Numbered from the stretch's first letter, positions 1 through 5,027 are shown. The stretch is DNA of 5,027 nt from Gammaproteobacteria bacterium (GCA_030043215.1 JASHYG010000408.1:1-5027); one strand, 5' to 3'. Program-made: numbers and translations. The notes: generated by a model from the letters alone, not told the origin.

Positions 1-153
1 GAGCTCGCCCAGGTGCCCGGCGGCGCCAGAGATGATGATCCGGTCGGCCCGGGCGTCCGGCCCCCCATGCGGCCCAGCCGCCTCGGCCGCGAGCGGGAAG
101 AGCGAGCCCAGCGTCGCGAGGGCGAGCACCAGGAATCGAGCGAGATTCGTCAT
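1..153 (-). CDS. Exported SDR/NmrA-like NAD(P)-binding protein, N-terminal fragment
   Basis: This is the first 51 codons of a leftward gene that runs off the window edge. The start is ATG at 153. Residues 1-25 look like a Sec signal peptide: a short polar start with Arg6, a hydrophobic run FLVLALATLGSLFPLAA, and a likely cleavage after AEA or EAA near residues 24-26. After a short Gly/Pro-rich linker, residues 38-49 read RIIISGAAGHLG, a first beta strand followed by the GxxGxxG dinucleotide-binding loop typical of short-chain dehydrogenase, NmrA and epimerase-like Rossmann proteins. The frame stays open upstream, with TTG codons at 165 and 180, so a slightly longer start is possible; the ribosome-binding site is weak (AGGTT). 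Substrate and reaction cannot be read from this fragment. The combination of export signal and NAD(P)-type fold is odd. The Rossmann motif is clear; the exact family is an inference. Confidence 0.72.
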   Translation of the reverse strand, partial: MTNLARFLVLALATLGSLFPLAAEAAGPHGGPDARADRIIISGAAGHLGEL

Positions 154-186
154 GCGGTTCGTCAACTTGGAACCTGCCAATTCGCC

Positions 187-201
187 TGCGCGCGCGCGCG
201 C
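187..201. repeat. Alternating purine-pyrimidine GC tract
   Basis: Fifteen bases of strictly alternating TG/CG/GC lie between the two leftward genes, downstream of the possible -10 box of the exported SDR-like gene and so within its putative 5' untranslated region. Such tracts can slip during replication or adopt Z-DNA under supercoiling. A regulatory role is not shown by the sequence. Confidence 0.5.
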
Positions 202-225
202 CTGTCGAGTACCTGCGGCGAGGTG

Positions 226-231
226 AGTATA
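226..231 (-). promoter_or_regulatory. Possible -10 box upstream of the exported SDR-like gene
   Basis: On the minus strand this reads TATACT, five of six matches to the sigma-70 -10 consensus, in a GC-rich context where it stands out. It would place transcription start about 65 bases before the ATG at 153. No good -35 hexamer is seen 16-18 bases upstream, so the call rests on the -10 alone. Confidence 0.3.
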
Positions 232-303
232 AGGCAAAGATTCCGCCGCGCTCAGGTGGACGGGCGGGGAGCGATTCGGAACGGCAGGGATTCAGGTGGC
301 GCG

Positions 304-339
304 GATCGAGGCAGCGCCGATCGAGGCGGCGGATCAGGC
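304..339. repeat. Short degenerate tandem repeat at the pbpG 3' end
   Basis: GATCGAGGC occurs at 304-312 and 319-327 (15-base period), and a third diverged copy, GATCAGGC, lies at 332-339 and contains the pbpG stop codon (TGA on the minus strand at 336-334). The first two copies also contain a small inverted repeat, GATCG at 304-308 and CGATC at 318-322. There is no T-run, so it is not a convincing terminator. Confidence 0.4.
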
Positions 340-1260
340 GGTGGAGCCGGCCGTGCGGGCGGTCTCAACGCTCAGCTTCGCTTCCATCCATTTGCGGACG
401 CGGCGGGCGTCGGCGACCCGGGTGTACTTGCCGAAGGAGTTGAGGAGCACGATGACGACCTTGCGGCCATCGATCACGGCCTGCATGACCAAGCAGCGGC
501 CTGCCTCGGCGATATAACCCGTCTTCTGCACGATGATCTGCCAGGCGGGGTTGGCGACGAGGGAATCGGTCGTGCGGAACTCGACGCTGCGGCGCCCGAC
601 GCGCACCGTGTAGTGGCGGTCCGTCGAGTACTCCCGGATGAGCGGGTACTTCGCGGCGGCGGCGACCATCTTCGAGAGGTCGTCGGCGCTCGCGACGTTG
701 TCGCTCGAGAGGCCCGTCGGCTCGACGAAGTGAGCGGTGGTCATGCCGAGTGCCTCGGCCTTGGCGTTCATCGCGCGCACGAACGCCGTCATGCCGCCGG
801 GGTAGTTCCGCCCCAGCGCATGCGCCGCGCGATTCTCCGACGACATGAGCGCAAGATGCAGCAGGTCCGTACGGGTGAGCCGCGTGCCGACTCTCAAGCG
901 TGAGGCGGTGCCCCGTCCGACGGCGCAATCGTCGGACGTGATCTCGAGCACCTCGTCGAGGGGCTGCTTGGCGTCCATGACCACCATGGCCGTCATGAGC
1001 TTGCTGATGGAGGCAATGGGCTGGGGAGCGTCCGCCCGCCGCGAGTACAGCACTTGCGAGTGCGTCTCATCCAGGACCAGCGCCGACATCGACCGCAAAT
1101 TGGGCCCGTCTCCCGCCGTCCGGTGATGGGCGTGACGACGGTGGCGGGGGTGATGGGGTGTCGTCGAGGGATCGGACGTCGAGGTTGCCGCCCGCGCCAG
1201 CGTGCTAGCCAGGATCAGCGGGGCCACGGCGGCCCACAGTAACGCCTTTCCACGGTTCAT
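334..1260 (-). CDS. pbpG: D-alanyl-D-alanine endopeptidase, PBP7 type
   Basis: A 308-residue periplasmic penicillin-binding protein that cleaves the D-Ala-meso-DAP peptide cross-links of peptidoglycan. Residues 1-24 are a signal peptide (MNRGK, then a hydrophobic core, ending ARA). The three serine-acyltransferase motifs are intact: SISK with nucleophile Ser84 and Lys87, SEN at 141-143, and KTG at 246-248. The stretches IASISKLMTAMVV, LALMSSENRAA and FVEPTGLS closely follow E. coli PBP7 as I remember it, and the length matches (about 310 residues), favouring PbpG over DacA/DacC, which carry a C-terminal extension and anchor. ATG at 1260 is chosen over the in-frame ATG at 1335 because it gives a clean signal peptide and follows a purine-rich GGGGGGCGAGGG. 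Residues 35-47 form an unusual His/Arg-rich linker before the catalytic domain. It is divergent from the lytic transglycosylase gene. Confidence 0.95.
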   Translation of the reverse strand: MNRGKALLWAAVAPLILASTLARAATSTSDPSTTPHHPRHRRHAHHRTAGDGPNLRSMSALVLDETHSQVLYSRRADAPQPIASISKLMTAMVVMDAKQPLDEVLEITSDDCAVGRGTASRLRVGTRLTRTDLLHLALMSSENRAAHALGRNYPGGMTAFVRAMNAKAEALGMTTAHFVEPTGLSSDNVASADDLSKMVAAAAKYPLIREYSTDRHYTVRVGRRSVEFRTTDSLVANPAWQIIVQKTGYIAEAGRCLVMQAVIDGRKVVIVLLNSFGKYTRVADARRVRKWMEAKLSVETARTAGSTA

Positions 1261-1263
1261 CGA

Positions 1264-1275
1264 CCCTCGCCCCCC
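1264..1275 (-). promoter_or_regulatory. Ribosome-binding site deciding the pbpG start
   Basis: On the minus strand this reads GGGGGGCGAGGG, ending three bases before the ATG at 1260. It is not a canonical GGAGG but is the only Shine-Dalgarno-like stretch nearby, and it supports this start over the ATG at 1335. Confidence 0.55.
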
Positions 1276-1293
1276 GAACTTCACAATAACTCG

Positions 1294-1299
1294 AGTATA
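1294..1299 (-). promoter_or_regulatory. Possible -10 box for pbpG
   Basis: On the minus strand this reads TATACT (five of six to consensus) in the sequence GCTATACTCGAG, about 34 bases before the pbpG ATG, giving a short leader of roughly 27 bases. The sequence where a -35 would sit is GC-rich and does not match TTGACA. The same TATACTC heptamer occurs before the other leftward gene. It lies in the region shared with the divergent transglycosylase gene. Confidence 0.4.
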
Positions 1300-1385
1300 G
1301 CTAAGCATGATGCGGTGCGCCGCGCCGTGATCCATCCCGGAAATTCACATGTCCGAGCTGCGGCGAACGGGCGCAAAGGGTCGGG

Positions 1386-1393
1386 TAGACTAT
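1386..1393 (+). promoter_or_regulatory. Possible -10 box for the lytic transglycosylase gene
   Basis: TAGACTAT stands out in GC-rich sequence and would serve a transcript starting near 1400, upstream of the preferred GTG start at 1454 but inside the longer reading frame that opens at 1349. No convincing -35 element is seen. If real, it argues for the shorter protein. Confidence 0.25.
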
Positions 1394-1440
1394 CGCCGCC
1401 GGATCAACCGGATCGATTGGGGGTCGAGCGATGCCGATCG

Positions 1441-1445
1441 AAGGG
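1441..1445 (+). promoter_or_regulatory. Ribosome-binding site supporting the GTG start at 1454
   Basis: AAGGG lies eight bases before GTG 1454. The competing ATG at 1349 has only GGAA seven bases upstream, and GTG 1463 has no recognisable site. Confidence 0.4.
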
Positions 1446-1453
1446 CTGCGAAC

Positions 1454-2341
1454 GTGCCCACCGTGAGCCGGCGCTCGGGGCACTCGGCGCGCAGGTCGGC
1501 CGTGCGGCGCACTCGGCGCGGAGGCCGGACGGCCCCCGGGCGGCGGTTGCGGCTGCGGAGCTTCTGGCCGACTCCCCGCCTGAGGCGTCGCCTGTGGCGC
1601 GCCTTCCGGCGCAGCCCGCGGCTCGCGCAGATCGGCCTTACCCTGGCAGCGCTCGCGGGGATTGCGCTCGCGCTCAACTGGGTCTACCAGGTGGTCCGCA
1701 AGCCCTCGGAGCTGTTTTTCCCGGTGAGCGGCACGCTCTACAAGCTGCCGGCGGAGACTTGGCGCGACTACGGCCCGATCTTCCGGGAGTACTCGACACA
1801 CCGGATCACTCCGGAATTCCTGGCCGCTCTCGCCCAGGTGGAGGGCTCCGGCAATCCCATCGCTCGGACATACTGGCGCTGGTCGTGGGACCGCAGGCCC
1901 CTCGATCTGTACCGGCCGGCCTCGAGCGCCGTCGGCATGTATCAGATCACCGACGGAACCTTCGCCGAGGCGAGACACTACTGCATTCACGGCCATGCGG
2001 TCGTCGGGGAGGGGCCGTGGAACGACTGGCGCTCCTGCTGGCTCGACGGCCTTTACTTCCGGGTGATCCCGAGCCACGCGGTGGAGCTCACGTCCGCCTA
2101 TCTCGACCGGCACGTCGAGGCGGTCCTGACCCAGCTGCGCGTCCGCTCCCCGACACCGCGCGAGGCACAGCAGCTTGCCGCGGTGATCCACCTCTGCGGC
2201 GCGGGTGAGGGGGAGGCATTCGCCCGGCGCGGCTTCCGGTTCGTGAGCGGCCAGCGCTGCGCGGGGCAGGACCCCCGCGCATACGTCGCCCGAGTGGAGA
2301 CCATGAGAGCTGTCTTTGCCCGGCTGGCGGCTCGCGAGTAG
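1454..2341 (+). CDS. Membrane-anchored SLT-like lytic transglycosylase
   Basis: Predicted to cleave the MurNAc-GlcNAc bond of peptidoglycan from the periplasmic face. From GTG 1454 the protein has 295 residues: an Arg-rich cytoplasmic N-terminus (1-56), one membrane helix (about 57-77, IGLTLAALAGIALALNWVYQV), then a periplasmic domain. The goose-lysozyme/SLT signature is visible as LAQVEGSGNP with candidate catalytic Glu130, followed by SSAVGMYQITDGTF (157-170), the counterpart of the usual S-x-x-G-x-M-Q motif. Four cysteines (177, 195, 248, 269) sit in the exported part and could form disulfides. The frame is open from ATG 1349 (330 residues), but codons between 1349 and 1454 use many A/T-ending triplets unlike the rest, so the later start is preferred; GTG 1463 is also possible. 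It diverges from pbpG and is 33 bases ahead of the AI-2E gene. Fold assignment is good; the exact GH23 subfamily is not recognised. Confidence 0.82.
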   Translation: MPTVSRRSGHSARRSAVRRTRRGGRTAPGRRLRLRSFWPTPRLRRRLWRAFRRSPRLAQIGLTLAALAGIALALNWVYQVVRKPSELFFPVSGTLYKLPAETWRDYGPIFREYSTHRITPEFLAALAQVEGSGNPIARTYWRWSWDRRPLDLYRPASSAVGMYQITDGTFAEARHYCIHGHAVVGEGPWNDWRSCWLDGLYFRVIPSHAVELTSAYLDRHVEAVLTQLRVRSPTPREAQQLAAVIHLCGAGEGEAFARRGFRFVSGQRCAGQDPRAYVARVETMRAVFARLAARE

Positions 2342-2363
2342 CGCCCGCGATCCTTCGGCCATC

Positions 2364-2369
2364 GGAGAG
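2364..2369 (+). promoter_or_regulatory. Ribosome-binding site for the AI-2E family gene
   Basis: GGAGAG lies five bases before the GTG codon at 2375, a good match in spacing and sequence. It supports the GTG start in the 33-base gap after the transglycosylase stop. Confidence 0.6.
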
Positions 2370-2374
2370 CTGAG

Positions 2375-3475
2375 GTGTCAGAACCCCCCGATACATCCGG
2401 TACGCAGAAAGTCTCGCGATACGTCCTGATCGCCTGCCTGGTCGGTCTCGGCGTGTGGATGCTGCGGCGATTCCTGCCGGCCCTGTGCTGGGCGGTCGTG
2501 CTCGCCATCGCGACCTCCTCCTTGTACGACCGCTGGCTCGCGAGATTCCGCGGCCGGGGGCGCCAGATCTGGGCCGCGGCAACATTCACTACGTTGCTGG
2601 GCATCGTGCTGATCGTGCCGCTGGTCTACGGCGCGGCGCTTGCCGTGAACGAGGCGGTTTCCCTCGTGCGCGCGTTCATCGACTCGGCGAGGAACGGGCC
2701 GCCCCCGCTCCCCATCGGGATTCAGGAGCTGCCGCGGGTGGGCACGTGGCTTCAAGGGTTGTGGCTCGAGCTGTTCGACGACACCGGAATGACCTCGGAT
2801 GTCTTTGCCCACGCGCGGCCCATGGTCATCGAGTGGACGCGGCTGGTCGGCGTGCAGGTCGCAAGGCGCGTCGTCACGCTCGTGTTCACTCTGCTCACGC
2901 TGTTCTTCGTCTACCTGAACCGCGACCGGCTGCGAAAGGACGTGCCGCTCGCGAGCCGCCGCCTCTTCGGGCACACCGCGGAGCGCTTGTTGCATCGCGC
3001 CGTGGAGGCCATCAGCGCGACCGTCGATGGCATCGTGCTGGTCGCGGTCGCGGAAGGGGCGATCATGGGGGCCGCCTACGCGATCGCGGGCGCCTCCCAT
3101 CCGGTCCTGTTCGGCGCGGTCACGGGCATCTTTGCGATGATTCCGTTCGCGGCCCCCGTCGTGTTCTGCTTCGTGGCGCTGATGCTCGCCTACCAGGGCT
3201 CGCTCGCCGCCGCCGTGAGCGTCTTTGCGGTCTGCACCATCGTGCTGTTCGTGGCCGATCACTTCGTCCGGCCCACGATCATCGGCGGCGGGGCGCGGCT
3301 GCCGTTCCTGCCGGTGCTGCTCGGAATCCTCGGTGGCATCGAGTCCTTCGGCCTGCTCGGGATCTTCCTCGGCCCGGCGCTGATGGCGGCGCTGGTCTCG
3401 ATCTGGCACGGGTGGGTCTCGGAGATGCCGCCGCGCGAGGACGGCTTGCCCGACGATCCTGGGCCGGAGCCTTGA
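2375..3475 (+). CDS. AI-2E (PerM/UPF0118) family membrane transporter
   Basis: A 366-residue inner-membrane protein, usual for the family (about 350-370). Hydrophobic segments are seen near 16-33, 34-50, 66-90, 161-181, 214-240, 244-272, 277-298 and 310-345. Between the third and fourth lies the long extramembrane insert typical of the family (about 95-160), here with a PPPLP stretch. The C-terminal family signature is clear at 293-340: VADHFVRPTIIGGGARLPFLP followed by GILGGIESFGLLGIFLGPALMAAL. The tail is acidic and Pro-rich. GTG at 2375 is chosen for its GGAGAG site. Characterised relatives include the E. coli autoinducer-2 exporter TqsA, and some members have been reported as Na+/H+ antiporters, so the substrate here is unknown. 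It is probably co-transcribed with the upstream transglycosylase. Family is certain; function is not. Confidence 0.93.
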   Translation: MSEPPDTSGTQKVSRYVLIACLVGLGVWMLRRFLPALCWAVVLAIATSSLYDRWLARFRGRGRQIWAAATFTTLLGIVLIVPLVYGAALAVNEAVSLVRAFIDSARNGPPPLPIGIQELPRVGTWLQGLWLELFDDTGMTSDVFAHARPMVIEWTRLVGVQVARRVVTLVFTLLTLFFVYLNRDRLRKDVPLASRRLFGHTAERLLHRAVEAISATVDGIVLVAVAEGAIMGAAYAIAGASHPVLFGAVTGIFAMIPFAAPVVFCFVALMLAYQGSLAAAVSVFAVCTIVLFVADHFVRPTIIGGGARLPFLPVLLGILGGIESFGLLGIFLGPALMAALVSIWHGWVSEMPPREDGLPDDPGPEP

Positions 3476-3566
3476 GTTCCTCGGCGCTCCTCGCGGCCCT
3501 ATGCGAGCGTATGCTGAGAGCCGGGATGGGTTGCGAGGCCCGAAAGACGATGAGGAAGAGGAGTCC
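3476..3566 (+). other. Intergenic gap between the AI-2E gene and the MoxR gene
   Basis: Ninety-one bases without a supported gene. A weak inverted repeat, CGCTC at 3485-3489 and GAGCG at 3505-3509, is present with no following T-run, so no terminator is called. A TATGCT at 3510-3515 could be a poor -10 element but lacks a -35. The MoxR gene may therefore either continue the upstream transcript or have its own start. Confidence 0.35.
3552..3563 (+). promoter_or_regulatory. Strong purine-rich ribosome-binding site for MoxR
   Basis: GAGGAAGAGGAG lies just before the ATG at 3567 (three bases from its last G, six from the inner AAGAG). It decides this start over the in-frame ATG at 3501, which has no such site. 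Confidence 0.7.
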
Positions 3567-4580
3567 ATGAGCGCGGACATCCGCGATCTCGCCACCGCTC
3601 CGGGCGGGGGCGGCAGCGCCGCGCTCGCGGCGTTTCGGCGGCTCCGAGACTATCTCTCGAGCCAGATCGTCGGCCAGGACCAGCTGGTCGAGCGGTTGCT
3701 CGTCGTGCTGCTCGCCGACGGCCATCTGCTCGTCGAGGGGCCGCCGGGCCTCGCCAAGACCCGGGCGATCAAGGCGCTCGCCCAGGCCCTGGAAGCGGAT
3801 TTCCAGCGGGTGCAGTTCACGCCCGATCTGCTGCCGGCCGATCTCACGGGCTCCGACGTGTATCGTCCGGAGGAGGGGACGTTCCGCTTTCAGCGCGGGC
3901 CGCTGTTCCACAACCTGATCCTCGCCGACGAGATCAACCGCGCGCCGGCGAAGGTGCAGTCCGCCCTGCTCGAGGCGATGGCCGAGCGGCAGATCAGCGT
4001 CGGCGCGGCGAGCTATCGCCTGCCGCAGCTGTTCCTCGTCATGGCGACGCAGAACCCCATCGAGCAGGAGGGCACCTATCCTCTGCCCGAGGCGCAGCTC
4101 GACCGCTTCATGCTGCATACCCGAGTGGACTACCCCGACCGCGGCGCCATGCTCTCGATCATGGAGCTCGCGCGGCGCGAGGCCATCGCCCAGCGGGAGC
4201 TGCCGCCGCCCCGCGAGCGGCTGAGCGAGGGCATCGTGTTCGCTGCGCGCCGCGAGGTGCTCGAGCTCACCTTGAGCGAGCCGGTGGCGGAGTACATCGC
4301 ATCGCTCGTCCATGCCACCCGCAACCCCGAGCCCTACAGCGCGCGGCTGCGGGGGTGGCTGCAGTGGGGAGCGAGCCCCAGGGCCGCCATGGCCATCGAG
4401 CGCGGCGCGCGCGCGCTGGCCTGGCTCGATGGACGCGATTTCGTGAGTCCCGAGGATGTCCAGAGCATCGCGCCGGACGCATTGCGCCACCGGCTGCTAC
4501 TCGATTACGGCGCGCAGGCGCGCGGCATCAGTGCCCAGACCTGCGTGGACGAACTGCTCGAGAAAGTACCGGCTCCATGA
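3567..4580 (+). CDS. MoxR-family AAA+ ATPase
   Basis: A 337-residue cytoplasmic ATPase. Visible motifs: Walker A GPPGLAKT (58-65) with Lys64; Walker B LILADEIN (117-124) with Asp121/Glu122; sensor 1 ATQNP (160-164) with Asn163; the arginine-finger-type LDRF (Arg180); and sensor 2 GASPRA with Arg272. TPDLLPADLTGSDVY (85-99) and EAMAERQISVG are typical MoxR stretches, and the length is usual for the family. MoxR proteins are chaperone-like ATPases that act with DUF58 and von Willebrand factor A proteins in maturing or activating enzyme complexes and in envelope stress traits; the client here is unknown. The start is ATG 3567 because of the strong upstream purine-rich site. The stop codon overlaps the DUF58 start by four bases (ATGA), showing translational coupling. 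All ATPase residues look intact. Confidence 0.96.
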   Translation: MSADIRDLATAPGGGGSAALAAFRRLRDYLSSQIVGQDQLVERLLVVLLADGHLLVEGPPGLAKTRAIKALAQALEADFQRVQFTPDLLPADLTGSDVYRPEEGTFRFQRGPLFHNLILADEINRAPAKVQSALLEAMAERQISVGAASYRLPQLFLVMATQNPIEQEGTYPLPEAQLDRFMLHTRVDYPDRGAMLSIMELARREAIAQRELPPPRERLSEGIVFAARREVLELTLSEPVAEYIASLVHATRNPEPYSARLRGWLQWGASPRAAMAIERGARALAWLDGRDFVSPEDVQSIAPDALRHRLLLDYGAQARGISAQTCVDELLEKVPAP

Positions 4581-5027
4581 CCCTGCCGGATTTTGAGGAG
4601 CTGCTCGCGCTGCGCGGGTTCGCGCAGGGCCTTGCCATGGACTCGCACCGCTCGAGGCGAGTGCTGTCGGCCGGCGCGCACGCGAGCACGCACCGCGGCC
4701 GCGGGCTCGAGTTCCAGGAAGTGCGCCAGTACGTTCCGGGAGACGACCCGCGCAGCATCGATTGGCGCGTCACCGCGCGGCGCGGCCGGCCCCATACCAA
4801 GCTCTTTCGCGAGGAGCGCGAGCGCCCGGTCTGGCTGCTCGCCGACCTCAATCCGGCACTGTATTTCGGGACGCGGAGGCAGCTCAAATCCGCCGTCGTC
4901 GTGCGCGCCGCGGCCTTGCTCGCGTGGATCGCCGCGCTCGGCGGGGACCGCGTGGGGGCCGTGATCGCCGGTGCCGCCGAGAGCCGCATCCTGGCCCCGC
5001 GGGCGCGCGAGGCCGGCGTCCCGCCGT
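4577..5027 (+). CDS. DUF58 domain protein, N-terminal part (runs off the window)
   Basis: The open frame starts at ATG 4577 inside the MoxR stop codon and continues to the window end (150 complete codons). The DUF58 signature is clear: GRGLEFQEVRQYVPGDDPR at 41-59, then IDWRVTARRGRPHTKLFREERERP to 84. DUF58 proteins are encoded next to MoxR ATPases and contain a vWA-like fold, and are thought to act as adaptors or partners of the ATPase. The start MTLPDFEELLALR lacks a signal peptide or membrane segment, so this is a soluble-type DUF58 protein, unlike longer members with two N-terminal helices. The strand that would carry the vWA metal site reads LLADLNPALYFGT (87-99): Asp90 is kept but the DxSxS serines are replaced by Asn92 and Ala94. 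Translation is probably coupled to MoxR. The C-terminal half is not seen. Confidence 0.9.
   Translation, partial: MTLPDFEELLALRGFAQGLAMDSHRSRRVLSAGAHASTHRGRGLEFQEVRQYVPGDDPRSIDWRVTARRGRPHTKLFREERERPVWLLADLNPALYFGTRRQLKSAVVVRAAALLAWIAALGGDRVGAVIAGAAESRILAPRAREAGVPP

Noticed and set aside
13..903. Open frame (296 codons) on the plus strand opposite pbpG and the exported SDR-like gene
   Set aside because: It crosses two leftward genes and the gap between them, has a Gly/Arg/Asp-rich translation, and shows no domain. pbpG on the other strand is unambiguous.
1261..1335. N-terminal extension of PbpG from ATG 1335
   Set aside because: It would put 25 residues ahead of a good signal peptide and would have to be transcribed through the likely -10 box at 1294-1299. 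ATG 1260 has a purine-rich site and matches the family length.
1301..2362. Open frame (353 codons) on the minus strand opposite the transglycosylase gene
   Set aside because: Pro/Arg/Ala-rich translation without motifs; antisense shadow of a gene with a visible membrane helix and SLT motifs.
3485..3509. Hairpin as a terminator after the AI-2E gene
   Set aside because: The stem is only five base pairs with a 15-base loop and there is no T-run after it.
3501..3566. N-terminal extension of MoxR from ATG 3501
   Set aside because: The extra 22 residues (MRAYAESRDGLRGPKDDEEEES) do not look like a MoxR N-terminus, no ribosome-binding site precedes 3501, and a strong purine-rich site precedes ATG 3567.
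2378..3595. Long open frame (405 codons) on the minus strand opposite the AI-2E gene
   Set aside because: Its translation is rich in Arg, His, Asp and Glu with no domain pattern and no membrane or folded-core signature, as expected for the antisense of a GC-rich membrane-protein gene. The plus-strand gene carries clear family motifs.
3279..4490. Long open frame (403 codons) on the minus strand opposite MoxR
   Set aside because: Low-complexity, Arg/His/Glu/Gly-rich translation with no recognisable motif. The plus strand encodes a full MoxR ATPase with all motifs.
1..5027. CRISPR array, tRNA, rRNA, insertion sequence or transposon ends
   Set aside because: No regularly spaced repeats, no cloverleaf-like sequence, and no terminal inverted repeats or transposase motifs were found on reading both strands. 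The genes share the same composition, so there is no sign of recent transfer.

Overview
The window is GC-rich throughout, with strong G/C bias at third codon positions and dense gene packing. The protein set (a PBP7-type endopeptidase, a membrane-anchored lytic transglycosylase, an AI-2E family permease, and a MoxR/DUF58 pair) and the close resemblance of the endopeptidase to E. coli PbpG suggest a GC-rich proteobacterium, most likely gammaproteobacterial. That placement is inference from protein content only. No mobile element, CRISPR array, tRNA or rRNA is visible.

Layout. Two genes read leftward. The first 153 bases hold the N-terminus of an exported protein with a Rossmann-type NAD(P)-binding motif (SDR/NmrA-like), cut by the window edge. 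To its right is an intact pbpG-like D-alanyl-D-alanine endopeptidase (1260 to 334), separated from the first gene by about 180 bases that carry a possible -10 box, an alternating GC tract and a short degenerate repeat. A divergent intergenic region follows (1261 to about 1453). Four genes then read rightward: a membrane-anchored SLT-like lytic transglycosylase (best start GTG at 1454, alternative ATG at 1349, end 2341), an AI-2E/PerM family membrane protein (2375-3475), a MoxR-family AAA+ ATPase (3567-4580), and a DUF58 protein starting inside the ATPase stop codon (ATGA overlap at 4577) and running off the window.

How the genes may work together. The endopeptidase cuts peptide cross-links and the transglycosylase cuts glycan strands, so the divergent pair covers two complementary steps of murein turnover from one intergenic region. 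MoxR and DUF58 are a classic conserved couple, thought to act as a chaperone-like ATPase with its adaptor or client; the stop/start overlap indicates translational coupling. The transglycosylase and permease are separated by only 33 bases and are probably co-transcribed. The 91-base gap before MoxR leaves open whether it has its own promoter.

I see no clearly new system here. The points most worth a second look are the signal peptide on a nucleotide-binding-type fold, the histidine-rich linker of the endopeptidase, the start-site question and possible leader ORF of the transglycosylase, and the missing MIDAS serines in the DUF58 protein.
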